Positions 9,563-20,095 of a DNA stretch of 64,000 nt are shown here, piece by piece. This stretch comes from Enterobacter sp. BIGb0383. GTDB taxonomy: Bacteria; Pseudomonadota; Gammaproteobacteria; Enterobacterales; Enterobacteriaceae. The notes beneath the pieces were generated by a model. The model searched no databases. It saw only the letters and a list, made by a program, of their open reading frames with translations, and was not told the origin of the DNA. The stretch covers positions 124,001 through 188,000 of the forward strand of contig NZ_RJKQ01000004.1 in the NCBI RefSeq assembly GCF_003751845.1, read 5' to 3'. The translations under genes were made by a program, and so were the position numbers. Numbering within the stretch: position 1 is the first letter of the stretch; every line of letters begins with the position of its first letter.

Positions 9563-9600
9563 ATTTTATCGGACTGGTTGGTAAAAGCAAACGTTTGCCA
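9563..9600 (-). promoter_or_regulatory. xanP promoter overlapped by a PurR box
   Basis: The perfect palindrome GCAAACGTTTGC (9587-9598) is the core of the PurR operator consensus. On the minus strand its edge forms the -35 TTGCTT (9590-9585), followed at 16-bp spacing by -10 TAAAAT (9568-9563). A repressor bound there would block polymerase, fitting purine repression of a purine permease. Confidence 0.75.
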
Positions 9601-9665
9601 CGCGGCGAATGAAATATTTTTACACAGGGTTTTCTTATAGCTGAATCGAAGGAGATTGGGTGGGG

Positions 9666-9699
9666 AAAACACCGCCCGGCGGGGGAATGCCGGGCGGTG
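9666..9699 (-). terminator. Terminator downstream of glpK
   Basis: GCCGGGCGGTG (9689-9699) and its complement CACCGCCCGGC (9670-9680) form an 11-bp perfect stem with an 8-nt loop; on the minus strand it is followed by TTTT. It would end the glpFK transcript just before the xanP promoter. The stem resembles REP-type palindromes, but only one copy is seen here. Confidence 0.7.
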
Positions 9700-9711
9700 A
9701 GGGGACGGGTC

Positions 9712-11241
<1,530 letters not shown>

Positions 11242-12093
11242 TTACAGCGAAGCATTGCGTGTGGTGGTGGACGAGCCTTTCTCAGGCGTCTCTTCCACGT
11301 CGCAGGTATCACATGGCAGATTGCGGCCAATCAGCTTGCGGTAGCTGAATGCGCCCAGCGCAGCCCCGACAATCGGCCCGAACAGCGGCACCAGGAAGTA
11401 AGGAATATCCTTCCCGCCGGTAAAGGCAACATCGCCCCAGCCTGCAAGCCAGGCGAAGGCTTTCGGTCCGATATCACGCGCCGGGTTCATGGCAAAGCCG
11501 GTCAGCGGCCCCATTGAGGCACCGATTACGGCGATAACCAGACCAATCAGCAGCGGTCCCAGCGGGCCACGCGGCACGCCGTTACCGTCATCGGTCAGCG
11601 CCATAATCAGGCCCATCAGGATAGCAGTAATCACCATTTCAACCGCGAAGGCCTGCACAAGATTGATATGTGGGTTCGGATAGGTTGAGAAGATGCCGGC
11701 CAGCTCAAGACTCTCGACGCTGCCGCGCACCATATTGTGCGTCTGTTCGAAGTCGATGAAAAGATTGTAATAAAGCCCGTAAACCAACGCCGCTGCGCAA
11801 AACGCGCCGGCAAACTGAGAAACAATAAAGGGAGCAACTTTGCGCCCGTCAAAGCAGGCAAAGAGCCACAGGGCGATGGTCACCGCCGGATTCAGATGTG
11901 CGCCGGAAACGCCTGCGGTCAGGTAGATGGCCATCGCCACACCCAGACCCCAGATAATGCTGATTTCCCATTGCCCAAAGCTGGCTCCTGCTACTTTGAG
12001 TGCCGCAACGCATCCGACGCCGAAAAAGATCAACAGCCCGGTACCAAGGAACTCGGCGATGCACTGGCCTTTCAAGGTGGATGTTTGACTCAT
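11242..12093 (-). CDS. glpF: Glycerol facilitator (aquaglyceroporin)
   Basis: Inner-membrane channel of 283 aa for passive glycerol uptake. It has the two pore NPA motifs of the MIP family: SGAHLNPAVT (NPA at 68-70) and GFAMNPARD (near 203). The Asp in the second motif distinguishes glycerol channels from water channels. It is the first gene of the glpFK transcript. GlpR and CRP-like sites lie upstream. The C-terminus carries a Cys pair (CDTCDVEE). Confidence 0.98.
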   Translation of the reverse strand: MSQTSTLKGQCIAEFLGTGLLIFFGVGCVAALKVAGASFGQWEISIIWGLGVAMAIYLTAGVSGAHLNPAVTIALWLFACFDGRKVAPFIVSQFAGAFCAAALVYGLYYNLFIDFEQTHNMVRGSVESLELAGIFSTYPNPHINLVQAFAVEMVITAILMGLIMALTDDGNGVPRGPLGPLLIGLVIAVIGASMGPLTGFAMNPARDIGPKAFAWLAGWGDVAFTGGKDIPYFLVPLFGPIVGAALGAFSYRKLIGRNLPCDTCDVEETPEKGSSTTTRNASL

Positions 12094-12302
12094 AATCGGG
12101 ATCCTGAAGACGTTTGAAGGTTTTTGTTGGTGTGGAGGTCGAATACGACCCTTTTGCCATGTAGGCGTGGTGTTAATTTATCGTTAACGAGCAAAAACGA
12201 GAAATATCGAAATTAAAATCTGTGTGCCGCGTCAATAAAATGAGCGTTTTCGCGCTATTTAGCGTGTTTTTTCACCGACGCGTGAGTGTGAGCTGAATCA
12301 TT
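12094..12302 (-). promoter_or_regulatory. glpFK control region with candidate GlpR and CRP sites
   Basis: The gap 12094-12537 between divergent glpF and zapB holds no gene. ATTTATCGTTAACGAGCAAA (12176-12195) is a good match to the dyad GlpR operator (centre CGTTAACG). More half-site-like AACGAG and ATCGAA words follow at 12196-12215. TGTGAGCTGAATCATT (12287-12302) matches the left half of a CRP site and part of the right. This fits induction by glycerol 3-phosphate and catabolite activation, as in E. coli. Confidence 0.5.
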
Positions 12303-12537
12303 TCATTAACTAAAGAGTTAACAATTTAGAGGTAGATGGCGAAATTGCTCCAGGACCAGGCTGAAAAGTGTTGCAAACCGCAAACAGCGCGGGATGCCGC
12401 TGGACAGGGGCGGCGGGGCTTCATACAATCGGGACTATTAATCTATGCGCTAATTTACGCGAAGGCGTCGCCGTTTTTCGGGACGAGGAGCGACCCTGAG
12501 GGAGCGTATCCATCAACGCCTTGCAATCAGGAGAGGT

Positions 12538-12783
12538 ATGACAATGTCATTAGAAGTGTTTGAGAAACTGGAATCGAAAGTACAGCAGGCGATTGATACC
12601 ATCACCCTGCTGCAGATGGAAATTGAAGAGCTGAAAGAAAAGAACGGCAGCCTGGTGCAGGAAATTCAGTCCGCCCAGCAGGGTCGTGAAGATCTGGAGC
12701 GCGAAAACAACCAGCTGAAAGAACAGCAGAGCGGCTGGCAGGATCGTCTGCAGGCGCTGCTGGGTCGGATGGAAGAAGTCTGA
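12538..12783 (+). CDS. zapB: Cell division factor ZapB
   Basis: 81-aa cytoplasmic coiled-coil protein that joins the Z ring through ZapA and links it to MatP and the chromosome terminus. Nearly the whole length is heptad-repeat sequence rich in E, Q, L and K ([14 protein letters not shown] onward), ending LLGRMEEV as in E. coli. The start [13 protein letters not shown] has an AGGAGAGGT ribosome site. It is divergent from glpF as in E. coli, but its downstream neighbour is sbp rather than rraA. Confidence 0.97.
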   Translation: MTMSLEVFEKLESKVQQAIDTITLLQMEIEELKEKNGSLVQEIQSAQQGREDLERENNQLKEQQSGWQDRLQALLGRMEEV

Positions 12784-12791
12784 TCCCCTTT

Positions 12792-12813
12792 GCCCTCCTC
12801 CTTCGGGGAGGGC
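12792..12813 (+). terminator. Weak hairpin after zapB
   Basis: GCCCTCC (12792-12798) and GGAGGGC (12807-12813) form a 7-bp stem nine bases past the zapB stop. No T-run follows directly; CTTTTT appears about 20 nt later. Possible terminator at the rearranged zapB-sbp junction. Confidence 0.4.
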
Positions 12814-12929
12814 GATATCTCCCCGCTTTTTATTCCACCAAGTTATAGCCAATCTTTTTTTATTCTTTAATCATTGGAAGTCTTTCTGGCACGCTACCTT
12901 CATCAAAACAACTTCAGAGAGAGTGGGCG

Positions 12930-13919
12930 ATGAATAAGTGGGGCGTGGGACTGACTTTATTGCTGGCATCGACCAGCGTTCTGGCAAAAGACATTACGCT
13001 GTTAAACGTGTCGTACGATCCGACGCGCGAGCTGTACGATCAGTACAACAAAGCGTTTAGCGCGCACTGGAAACAGGAAACCGGCGATAATGTCACTATC
13101 CGTCAGTCGCACGGCGGCTCCGGCAAACAGGCGACGTCCGTGATCAACGGTATCGACGCCGATGTGGTGACTCTGGCGCTGGCCTATGATGTTGATGCCA
13201 TTGCCGAGCGTGGCCGCATCGACAAAAACTGGATTAAACGCCTGCCGGACAACTCCGCGCCTTATACCTCGACCATCGTGTTCCTGGTGCGTAAAGGCAA
13301 CCCGAAACAGATCCACGACTGGAACGATCTGATTAAGCCAGGCGTGTCGGTTATTACCCCGAACCCGAAAAGCTCCGGCGGCGCACGCTGGAACTACCTG
13401 GCGGCCTGGGGCTACGCCCTGCACCAGAATAACGGTGACCAGGCTAAAGCGCAGGAGTTCGTGAAATCCCTGTTCAAAAACGTCGAAGTGCTGGACTCCG
13501 GCGCGCGTGGCGCAACCAACACCTTTGTTGAGCGCGGTATCGGCGATGTGCTGATTGCGTGGGAAAACGAAGCCCTGCTGGCGACCCACGAGCTGGGCGC
13601 GGACAAGTTTGAAATCGTCACCCCGAGCGAGTCGATTCTGGCCGAGCCAACCGTCTCCGTCGTGGATAAAGTGGCCGAGAAAAAAGGCACCACCGCCGTG
13701 GCGGAAGCCTATCTGAAATACCTCTACTCGCCGGAAGGCCAGGAGATCGCGGCGAAGAACTACTACCGTCCACGTGATGCCCAGGTGGCGGCGAAGTATG
13801 AAAATGCGTTCCCGAAACTGAAGCTCTTCACCATCGATGATGAGTTCGGCGGCTGGGCGAAAGCGCAGAAAGAGCACTTCTCTAACGGCGGTACCTTCGA
13901 CCAGATTAGCAAGCGCTAA
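12930..13919 (+). CDS. sbp: Periplasmic sulfate-binding protein
   Basis: Secreted solute-binding protein of 329 aa that delivers sulfate to the CysTWA ABC transporter. A signal peptide ([17 protein letters not shown], cleaved before KD) starts the protein. The mature part shows the family motifs: [48 protein letters not shown] and [19 protein letters not shown]. In other enterobacteria it is under CysB control; I did not delimit a CysB site. It is followed by cdh as in E. coli. Confidence 0.97.
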   Translation: MNKWGVGLTLLLASTSVLAKDITLLNVSYDPTRELYDQYNKAFSAHWKQETGDNVTIRQSHGGSGKQATSVINGIDADVVTLALAYDVDAIAERGRIDKNWIKRLPDNSAPYTSTIVFLVRKGNPKQIHDWNDLIKPGVSVITPNPKSSGGARWNYLAAWGYALHQNNGDQAKAQEFVKSLFKNVEVLDSGARGATNTFVERGIGDVLIAWENEALLATHELGADKFEIVTPSESILAEPTVSVVDKVAEKKGTTAVAEAYLKYLYSPEGQEIAAKNYYRPRDAQVAAKYENAFPKLKLFTIDDEFGGWAKAQKEHFSNGGTFDQISKR

Positions 13920-13934
13920 CGCTGGTAAAACAAG

Positions 13935-13955
13935 CGGCCCTGCGGGGCCGTTTTT
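13935..13955 (+). terminator. Rho-independent terminator of sbp
   Basis: CGGCCC (13935-13940), loop TGCG plus one base, GGGCCG (13945-13950) and then TTTTT: a compact intrinsic terminator 16 nt past the sbp stop. Confidence 0.85.
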
Positions 13956-14009
13956 CATTTGTCACCCTAATCGGTTACCCTGCTGTTTCGTCTGGTCAGG
14001 GAACACACC

Positions 14010-14762
14010 ATGAAAACGCGCATCATCGCTCTGCTTATTCTCTTACTGCTGCTGGCTTCTGCTGCCGGTGGATGGGTCTGGCTGCATTCCGACGAGCGCG
14101 ACGCGCTGCGGCGGATTGTGACCGAACAGTGCGTGCCGGGAGAAATGCAGCGTCAGTCTCCTGCGCCCTGTGCCGAGGTGAATCTGCAGGGCGGCTATGC
14201 GGTACTGAAAGATCGCAACGGCCCGCTTCAGTATCTGCTGATGCCGACCTGGCGCGTGAACGGCACGGAAAGCCCGATGCTGCTGGACCCGCACACGCCG
14301 AACTACTTCTGGCAGGCCTGGCAGGCGCGCCGTTTCCTCAGTGAACGCCGGGGTACGCCGCTGCCGGATGAGGCCGTGTCGCTGACCATTAATTCCCGCA
14401 GCGGGCGCACCCAGAACCATCTGCATATCCATATCTCCTGCCTGCGTCCCGACGTGCGTGAACAGCTTAATACCCATATGGCGCAGATCAGCACCCGCTG
14501 GCTGCCGTTCCCCGGCGGGCTGCGCGGCAATGTTTATCTGGCCCGACGGGTCACCGAGGCGGAGCTGGCCCAGCGCAGTCCGTTTTTAATGCTGGCGGAA
14601 GAGGTGCCGGAAGCGCGGGAGCATATGGGGCGCTACGCCCTGGCGATGGCCCGTCAGGCGGATAACAGCTTTGTGCTGCTCGCGACCGAGCGTAATTTGC
14701 TGCGTTTTAACCGCGCATCCGCTGAGGAAATTCAGGATCATCAATGCGATATCCTTAATTAA
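14010..14762 (+). CDS. cdh: CDP-diacylglycerol pyrophosphatase
   Basis: Membrane-anchored HIT-like hydrolase of 250 aa that splits CDP-diacylglycerol into CMP and phosphatidate. The N-terminus is a single membrane anchor ([19 protein letters not shown]). The nucleotide-hydrolase motif H-x-H-x-H-x appears as NHLHIHISC. Length and neighbours (sbp before) match E. coli Cdh. The usual next gene, tpiA, is displaced by an SLC13 permease gene. Confidence 0.95.
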   Translation: MKTRIIALLILLLLLASAAGGWVWLHSDERDALRRIVTEQCVPGEMQRQSPAPCAEVNLQGGYAVLKDRNGPLQYLLMPTWRVNGTESPMLLDPHTPNYFWQAWQARRFLSERRGTPLPDEAVSLTINSRSGRTQNHLHIHISCLRPDVREQLNTHMAQISTRWLPFPGGLRGNVYLARRVTEAELAQRSPFLMLAEEVPEAREHMGRYALAMARQADNSFVLLATERNLLRFNRASAEEIQDHQCDILN

Positions 14763-14793
14763 CCTCACCAGAATTGGCGTTGTAAGCAAGGAG

Positions 14794-14828
14794 CCTGTCG
14801 GCGTAGACTTGCTGGAAAATTCGACAGG
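14794..14828 (+). promoter_or_regulatory. Inverted repeat overlapping the SLC13 gene's ribosome site
   Basis: CCTGTCG (14794-14800) and CGACAGG (14822-14828) are complementary across a 21-nt spacer; the right arm runs into the AGGAG ribosome-binding sequence of the gene starting at 14837. In RNA it could mask the ribosome site. Seen in sequence; effect inferred. Confidence 0.3.
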
Positions 14829-14836
14829 AGACAGGT

Positions 14837-16141
14837 ATGTCGCTCTGGTTTTCTCACCCTCTGTTCCTTCCTTCGCTGATCCTCGGCGTGACCATTGTGC
14901 TCTGGGCGACCTCGCTGTTGCCCGAGTTTATTACCGCGCTGCTGTTCTTTACCGTGGCGATGGTGGCAAAAATCGCGCCGCCGGATGTGCTGTTCGGCGG
15001 CTTTGCTTCTTCCGCATTCTGGCTGGTGTTCAGCGGTTTTGTGCTCGGCGTGGCGATCCGCAAAACCGGCCTGGCGGACAGGGCCGCAAGGGCGCTGTCG
15101 GCTCGTCTGACGGACTCCTGGCCGCGAATGGTCACCAGCGTGGTGCTGCTCAGCTATGCCCTGGCGTTCGTCATGCCCTCTAATATGGGACGCATCGCGC
15201 TGCTGATGCCGATTGTGGCGGCGATGGCTGCGCGGGCCGGGATCCAGGACGGGACCCGTCCCTGGTATGGCCTGGCGCTGGCGGTCGGCTTCGGTACCTT
15301 CCAGCTTTCGGCCACTATTCTGCCGGCTAACGTGCCTAACCTGGTGATGAGCGGCGCGGCGGAAGGCTCCTGGGGGATCCATCTTAACTATCTGCCCTAT
15401 CTGCTGCTGCATACCCCGGTGCTGGGCCTGCTCAAGTGTCTGATCCTGATTATGCTGATCTGCTGGATGTTCCCCGGTCGTCCTGAGGTGCCGAAAGAGC
15501 AGCTGGCCGTGACGCCGATGAGCGGCGCGGAAAAGCGTCTGGCCTGGCTGCTGGCGGTGGTGCTGGGGCTGTGGGTCACGGAAGCCTGGCACGGTATCGG
15601 CCCGGCCTGGACCGGTCTGGCGGCAGCCTGCGTGACGCTGCTGCCGCGCGTGGGCTTTATTAACGGGGAAGAGTTTTCCGCCGGGGTAAATATCCGCACC
15701 TGTATCTATGTTGCGGGTATTCTCGGACTGGCGATCACCGTGACCGCTACCGGTATCGGCGGCGCGGTCGGCGAAGCCCTGCTGCAGGTGATGCCTCTGG
15801 ACCCGGAACGGCCCTTTACCAGTTTCCTGGCCCTGACCGGCATTACCACCGCGATGAACTTTATTATGACCGCCAACGGTGTACCGGCGCTCTACACGAC
15901 GCTTGCGGAACGCTTTGCCGACGCGACCGGTTTCCCGCTGCTGTCGGTGATTATGATTCAGGTCCTGGGATATTCCACGCCGCTGCTGCCGTATCAGGCG
16001 TCGCCGATTGTGGTGGCGATGGCGTTAGGTAAGGTGCCCGCGCGGGCTGGGATGATGCTCTGTCTGGCCCTGGCGGCCGCGACCTATCTGCTGCTGTTGC
16101 CGCTGGACTATGCCTGGTTCAGGGTGCTGGGGAAACTCTAG
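14837..16141 (+). CDS. SLC13/DASS-family anion permease
   Basis: Polytopic inner-membrane protein of 434 aa with about 10-12 hydrophobic segments, resembling the divalent anion:sodium symporter (SLC13/DASS, ArsB-like) family. Typical features are the start SLWFSHPLFLPSLILGVTIV, the S-G-F-V-L-G-x-A-I-x-K-T-G-L-A motif, FVMPSNMGRIALLMPI, ATILPANVPNLVMSG and the late FIMTANGVPALYTTL. Likely substrates are dicarboxylates or similar anions, but the sequence does not say which. It lies between cdh and tpiA, where E. coli has nothing, and is preceded by a strong AGGAGACAGGT ribosome site. Confidence 0.85.
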   Translation: MSLWFSHPLFLPSLILGVTIVLWATSLLPEFITALLFFTVAMVAKIAPPDVLFGGFASSAFWLVFSGFVLGVAIRKTGLADRAARALSARLTDSWPRMVTSVVLLSYALAFVMPSNMGRIALLMPIVAAMAARAGIQDGTRPWYGLALAVGFGTFQLSATILPANVPNLVMSGAAEGSWGIHLNYLPYLLLHTPVLGLLKCLILIMLICWMFPGRPEVPKEQLAVTPMSGAEKRLAWLLAVVLGLWVTEAWHGIGPAWTGLAAACVTLLPRVGFINGEEFSAGVNIRTCIYVAGILGLAITVTATGIGGAVGEALLQVMPLDPERPFTSFLALTGITTAMNFIMTANGVPALYTTLAERFADATGFPLLSVIMIQVLGYSTPLLPYQASPIVVAMALGKVPARAGMMLCLALAAATYLLLLPLDYAWFRVLGKL

Positions 16142-16149
16142 GAAGTGAA

Positions 16150-16173
16150 ACGCTCTCCCCGTGGGGAGAGCGT
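16150..16173. terminator. Perfect 11-bp palindrome between convergent genes
   Basis: ACGCTCTCCCC (16150-16160) and GGGGAGAGCGT (16163-16173) pair perfectly across 2 nt, between the permease and tpiA, which converge. It probably terminates both; T-runs are short on either side. Confidence 0.65.
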
Positions 16174-16187
16174 GATAAACAGAGCGA

Positions 16188-16955
16188 TTACGCCTGTTTT
16201 GCTGCTTCTGCTGCTTTCACGATCACCGCGAAGGCGTCCGCTTTCAGGGAAGCACCGCCAACCAGCGCGCCGTCGATATCCGGCTGGGTGAACAGCTCTG
16301 CTGCGTTTGCCGCGTTAACGGAACCGCCGTACTGGATAATGACCTGTTCAGCGATTTTCGCGTCGGCTTTGGCAATGTGGTCACGGATAAATTTGTGAAC
16401 CGCCTGAGCCTGAGCCGGAGTCGCGGATTTGCCGGTACCGATAGCCCATACTGGTTCGTAGGCAATCACAACGCCTTCGAACGCTGCAGCGCCCTGCGTT
16501 TTCAGGACCGCGTCGATCTGACGAGCGCACACTTCTTCGGTTTTGCCCGCTTCGTTTTCTGCTTCGGTTTCACCGATGCACAGTACCGGGATCAGACCCT
16601 GCTCTTTCAGCACGGCGAATTTTTTAGCGATAAATTCGTCGGATTCTTTGTGGTAAGTACGACGCTCAGAGTGGCCGATAATGATGTATTTCGCGCCGAT
16701 ATCTTTCAGCATTTCAGCGGAAGTTTCACCGGTGAATGCGCCGGACAGGTTAACGTCAACGTTCTGCGCGCCCAGGTGGATATGGCTGCCTGCCGCCGCG
16801 TGTTTGGCGATGTCCAGGTACAGATCCGGCGGAGCGATAGCCACGCCACAGCCGGTCACGCCAGCCAGTTCGGTACGCAGGTTGGCAATCAGCTCGTTAA
16901 CCATATGGCGGCTGCCGTTCAGTTTCCAGTTACCCATCACTAAAGGATGTCGCAT
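16188..16955 (-). CDS. tpiA: Triose-phosphate isomerase
   Basis: Cytoplasmic TIM-barrel enzyme of 255 aa interconverting dihydroxyacetone phosphate and glyceraldehyde 3-phosphate. It has the substrate Lys in GNWKLNGS, the electrophilic His in IIGHSERR, the catalytic Glu in [11 protein letters not shown] with its flexible loop, and the phosphate-binding IQYGGSVNA and LVGGASL motifs. Same size as the E. coli enzyme and same orientation relative to yiiQ. Confidence 0.98.
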   Translation of the reverse strand: MRHPLVMGNWKLNGSRHMVNELIANLRTELAGVTGCGVAIAPPDLYLDIAKHAAAGSHIHLGAQNVDVNLSGAFTGETSAEMLKDIGAKYIIIGHSERRTYHKESDEFIAKKFAVLKEQGLIPVLCIGETEAENEAGKTEEVCARQIDAVLKTQGAAAFEGVVIAYEPVWAIGTGKSATPAQAQAVHKFIRDHIAKADAKIAEQVIIQYGGSVNAANAAELFTQPDIDGALVGGASLKADAFAVIVKAAEAAKQA

Positions 16956-17064
16956 TTCAATTCTCCACGCTTTGTTAGCGAATTAAGGATTACGGCCACC
17001 CTTCAGGGCAGCATGGTCTGTGAATCAGTATAGAGATTGATCGCCTCTGAGGCTTTGCTTTTCG

Positions 17065-17664
17065 TCACTTATTGCCACTTTCGAGACTATCAGATAGCGC
17101 CAGCTTAATCGGTTCAACAGCGAAGGTCAGCCCTTTTTCACCATTATCAGCCACAACATAGCGGATCGGCCCTTCCGTCTCAGCGTAGTAGTGTTTGTCC
17201 TTGCCGCTGGCTAATAACGCCTGCAGCTTTTTCTGGCTCTGTTCGGGCGTTAAGCCCGGGGAAAAGTTACGAATCATCGCGGACATATACTCCATGGCCT
17301 TTGCTTTCGCCGCTTTTTGCTCGGGGCCCTGAATCGGTAGCCAGGTCACCTGCATCGACTTAATTTTCATCGTACCGCGCTCAAGGGCGGTGGAGGCGTA
17401 GAGGTTTTCGTTAATCTTGCTGGCGGCGCGGGTCAGGTTCAGATTGTCCCGGCGGGTGTCGATGGCGCGAAATTCGCCGAGCGGCAGGGTCGGGTTGTCC
17501 TGGTTAAATTTCTCGCGGAATTGGCTGATGGACTGGTCAAACGCGGGGGCGCCCGACAGCAGATAAGGCGCAGCGGCTGCCGCCTCTGGCTCGGCAGCAA
17601 AGGCCGTCGGACCGCTCAGGCAAATGGCCAGCAGGAGTAAAAATGGATAGCGCCGTGTCTTCAT
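17065..17664 (-). CDS. yiiQ: Exported DUF1454 protein YiiQ
   Basis: 199-aa protein of unknown function (DUF1454). The N-terminus (RRYPFLLLLAICLSGPTAFA, cleaved before AEPEA) is a Sec signal peptide, so it is probably periplasmic. The mature protein is soluble with no metal or catalytic motif I recognise. Its place between tpiA and yiiR is that of E. coli yiiQ. Confidence 0.9.
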   Translation of the reverse strand: MKTRRYPFLLLLAICLSGPTAFAAEPEAAAAAPYLLSGAPAFDQSISQFREKFNQDNPTLPLGEFRAIDTRRDNLNLTRAASKINENLYASTALERGTMKIKSMQVTWLPIQGPEQKAAKAKAMEYMSAMIRNFSPGLTPEQSQKKLQALLASGKDKHYYAETEGPIRYVVADNGEKGLTFAVEPIKLALSDSLESGNK

Positions 17665-17777
17665 TCAGGTAACCCTTTTCGTCTTCAGCCGAATGATTAA
17701 AACGATAACTGCAGGTGTTGTCAAAAGCTGAGCGTAAAAGGGTAAACTACGTCCCTGATAAAAATAAGGAACCGGAT

Positions 17778-18197
17778 ATGACCCTGCAGCAGTGGTTGTT
17801 CTCGATTAACGGGCGCATTGGACGCCGCGACTTCTGGATTTGGATCGGCATCTGGGTGCTGGCAATGGTGGTGCTGTTCTCGCTCGCCGGTGGCGGGATG
17901 CTGAGCCTGCAAACGGCGGCCTTTATGCTGGTCTGCCTGCTGTGGCCGACGGCGGCGGTGACCGTTAAACGCCTGCACGATCGCGGCAAGTCAGGCTTCT
18001 GGGCGCTGATGATGATTGTCGCCTGGATGCTGCTGGCCGGTAACTGGGTGATGCTGACGGGCATCTGGGAATGGGCGGTAGGGCGCTTTATTCCGACGCT
18101 TATCATGGTGATGATGCTGATCGACCTGGGCGCGTTTGTCGGCACCCAGGGGGAAAACAAGTTCGGCAAGGACACCCAGACCGTTAAATACCGCTGA
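17778..18197 (+). CDS. yiiR: DUF805 membrane protein YiiR
   Basis: 139-aa inner-membrane protein with about four hydrophobic segments. The DUF805 hallmarks are present: W-L-F-S-x-N-G-R-I-G-R-R-D-F-W near the start and VKRLHDRGKSGFWAL in the middle. Function unknown. ATG at 17778, preceded by AAGGA, is preferred over an upstream start adding 21 unconserved residues. It converges directly on fpr with no spacer (stops at 18197 and 18198). Confidence 0.9.
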   Translation: MTLQQWLFSINGRIGRRDFWIWIGIWVLAMVVLFSLAGGGMLSLQTAAFMLVCLLWPTAAVTVKRLHDRGKSGFWALMMIVAWMLLAGNWVMLTGIWEWAVGRFIPTLIMVMMLIDLGAFVGTQGENKFGKDTQTVKYR

Positions 18198-18944
18198 TCA
18201 CCAGTAGTGTTCGGCGGTCATATGGCCCGGCCGACGGCGCAGGTGTTTGGTCATCTGCCGGGTATCCTTCAGCAACTGCTGGGTGTCGCGCACCATTTGC
18301 GGGTTACCGCACAGCATCACATGGCTGGTTTCGGTGTTCATCGGCAGGCCGACGGCCGCTTCCAGCGCCCCGCTGTCGATCAGCGCCGGTACGCGGCCGG
18401 TCAGTGAACCGGGAATGGTTTCACGGCTGACCACGGTCTGAATACGCAGCTTGCCTTCATAGCGTTGCTGCAGCTCCAGCATTAATGGCAGATAGCTGAG
18501 GTCGGCGGCGTAGCGCACCGCGTGCACCAGTACCAGATGCTTAAAGCGCTCAAGATCTTTGCCTTCCTGCAGAATAGAGAGATACGGCCCAAGCGCGGTA
18601 CCGGTCGCCAGCATCCACAGGGTTTCGCAGTCAGGCACTTCCTCAAGCACAAAGAAACCCGCTGCTTCGCTCACCACCTGAATCTCATCGCCCGGCTTCA
18701 TTGCCGCCAGGTGCGGGCTGAGTTTACCTTCCGGGACGGTCACCAGGTAGAACTCAAGATCGGGGCTGGAAGGGGGATTAACGTAAGAGTAGGCGCGCTG
18801 GACGCGTTCGCCGTCAATCTCTAACCCCAGCTTGGCAAACTGCCCGGCGGTGAAGGGCAGAACAGGTGCATGAACGGTGAGGCTGAACAATGAATCGGTC
18901 CAGAACTCCACTTTTGTTACTTTTCCGGTAACCCAGTCCGCCAT
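18198..18944 (-). CDS. fpr: Ferredoxin/flavodoxin-NADP+ reductase
   Basis: FAD enzyme of 248 aa passing electrons between NADPH and flavodoxin or ferredoxin, used by radical-SAM and P450-type systems and induced by superoxide through SoxS in E. coli. FAD-binding is marked by RAYSYVNPPSS and the G-x-L-S-P-x-L stretch. The NADP side shows MLATGTALGPYLSIL and VHAVRYAADLSYLP, with the C-terminal MTAEHYW. Same length as E. coli Fpr. Confidence 0.97.
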   Translation of the reverse strand: MADWVTGKVTKVEFWTDSLFSLTVHAPVLPFTAGQFAKLGLEIDGERVQRAYSYVNPPSSPDLEFYLVTVPEGKLSPHLAAMKPGDEIQVVSEAAGFFVLEEVPDCETLWMLATGTALGPYLSILQEGKDLERFKHLVLVHAVRYAADLSYLPLMLELQQRYEGKLRIQTVVSRETIPGSLTGRVPALIDSGALEAAVGLPMNTETSHVMLCGNPQMVRDTQQLLKDTRQMTKHLRRRPGHMTAEHYW

Positions 18945-19044
18945 AATAATCTCCTGTTCTGATTGGATGCCCTATCTTCGCCACTCTGGCGGGAGATTTC
19001 CAGCCCAACGGGACCGGAAAGCTCTCAGAGATAAATCGTTACGG

Positions 19045-20055
19045 CTACAGAATATGGCGCTGCACGTCCGGGTCTTTGCGATCCAGGTAGTGAATCGACT
19101 TGATACGGCGGATGGTGCGTGATTTGCCGCGGATCAGCAGGGTTTCCGTGGTGGCCATATTGCCCTTGCGGGTAATCCCGTCCAGCAGATCGCCTTTCGT
19201 GATGCCGGTGGCGGAAAACACCACATTATCGTTGCGGGCCATATCGTCCAGGCGCAGGACGCGACCGGCTTCGATCCCCATGGCCTGGCAGCGGGCCAGC
19301 TCGCTTTCACCGATCAGACGGTTTTCCGGGCTGTCGCCTTTGACGTCGTGACGGGCCAGCAGGCGGCCGTGCATATCGCCGTCGAGGGCGCGGATCACGG
19401 CGGCAGAAATCACACCTTCCGGCGCGCCGCCGATACCGTACAGCACGTCGACTTCGCTGTCCGGCATACAGGTCAGAATCGAAGCGGCTACGTCACCGTC
19501 AGGAATGGCGAAGACGCGCACGCCGAGCTGCTGCATTTCAACGATGGTCGCATCATGGCGCGGTTTAGCGAGAATGGTGACCGTCAGTTCGCTCAGAGGC
19601 TTATCCAGCGCGGCGGCGATATTGCGCAGGTTTTCTGCCAGGGGAAGGTTAAGGTCGATGGCGCCTTTCGCACCGGGGCCGACAATCAGCTTCTCCATAT
19701 ACATATCCGGCGCGTTCAGGAAGCTGCCTTTGTCGCCGACGGCCAGTACCGCCAGAGCGTTGGCCTGGCCCATCGCCGTCATGCGGGTGCCTTCGATAGG
19801 GTCGACGGCGATATCTACCGCATCGCCCTCGCCGGTCCCGACTTTCTCACCGATATAGAGCATCGGCGCTTCATCGATTTCCCCTTCGCCAATGACGATG
19901 GTACCGTCGATATTGACCTGGTTCAGCATAATGCGCATGGCGTGGACCGCCGCGCCGTCGGCGATATTCTTATCGCCGCGGCCCAGCCATTTATAGCCGG
20001 CCAGGGCGGCGGCTTCGGTCACGCGGGAAAATTCGATGGCAAGCTCTCGTCTCAT
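19045..20055 (-). CDS. glpX: Class II fructose-1,6-bisphosphatase
   Basis: Cytoplasmic Mn-dependent phosphatase of 336 aa that hydrolyses fructose 1,6-bisphosphate in gluconeogenesis. Metal-binding motifs are VIGEGEIDEAP and the VDPIEGTRMTA signature. In E. coli it is the third gene of glpFKX. Here it starts only 40 nt after the recG stop on the same strand, keeping its AACGAGTGAGTT leader, so it may be read from the spoT-recG transcript instead of the glp promoter. Confidence 0.97.
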   Translation of the reverse strand: MRRELAIEFSRVTEAAALAGYKWLGRGDKNIADGAAVHAMRIMLNQVNIDGTIVIGEGEIDEAPMLYIGEKVGTGEGDAVDIAVDPIEGTRMTAMGQANALAVLAVGDKGSFLNAPDMYMEKLIVGPGAKGAIDLNLPLAENLRNIAAALDKPLSELTVTILAKPRHDATIVEMQQLGVRVFAIPDGDVAASILTCMPDSEVDVLYGIGGAPEGVISAAVIRALDGDMHGRLLARHDVKGDSPENRLIGESELARCQAMGIEAGRVLRLDDMARNDNVVFSATGITKGDLLDGITRKGNMATTETLLIRGKSRTIRRIKSIHYLDRKDPDVQRHIL

Positions 20056-20095
20056 AACTCACTCGTTTAGCGGTAAAGATGACGCGCAGCGGATA

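Noticed and set aside
8054-9640. 528-codon open frame on the plus strand opposite xanP
   Set aside because: Extremely His/Gln/Arg-rich shadow of xanP codons, which are strongly biased in third position; no recognisable domain.
12336-12563. Small open frame between glpF and zapB
   Set aside because: Overlaps the zapB start and the promoter region, and its sequence resembles no known protein.
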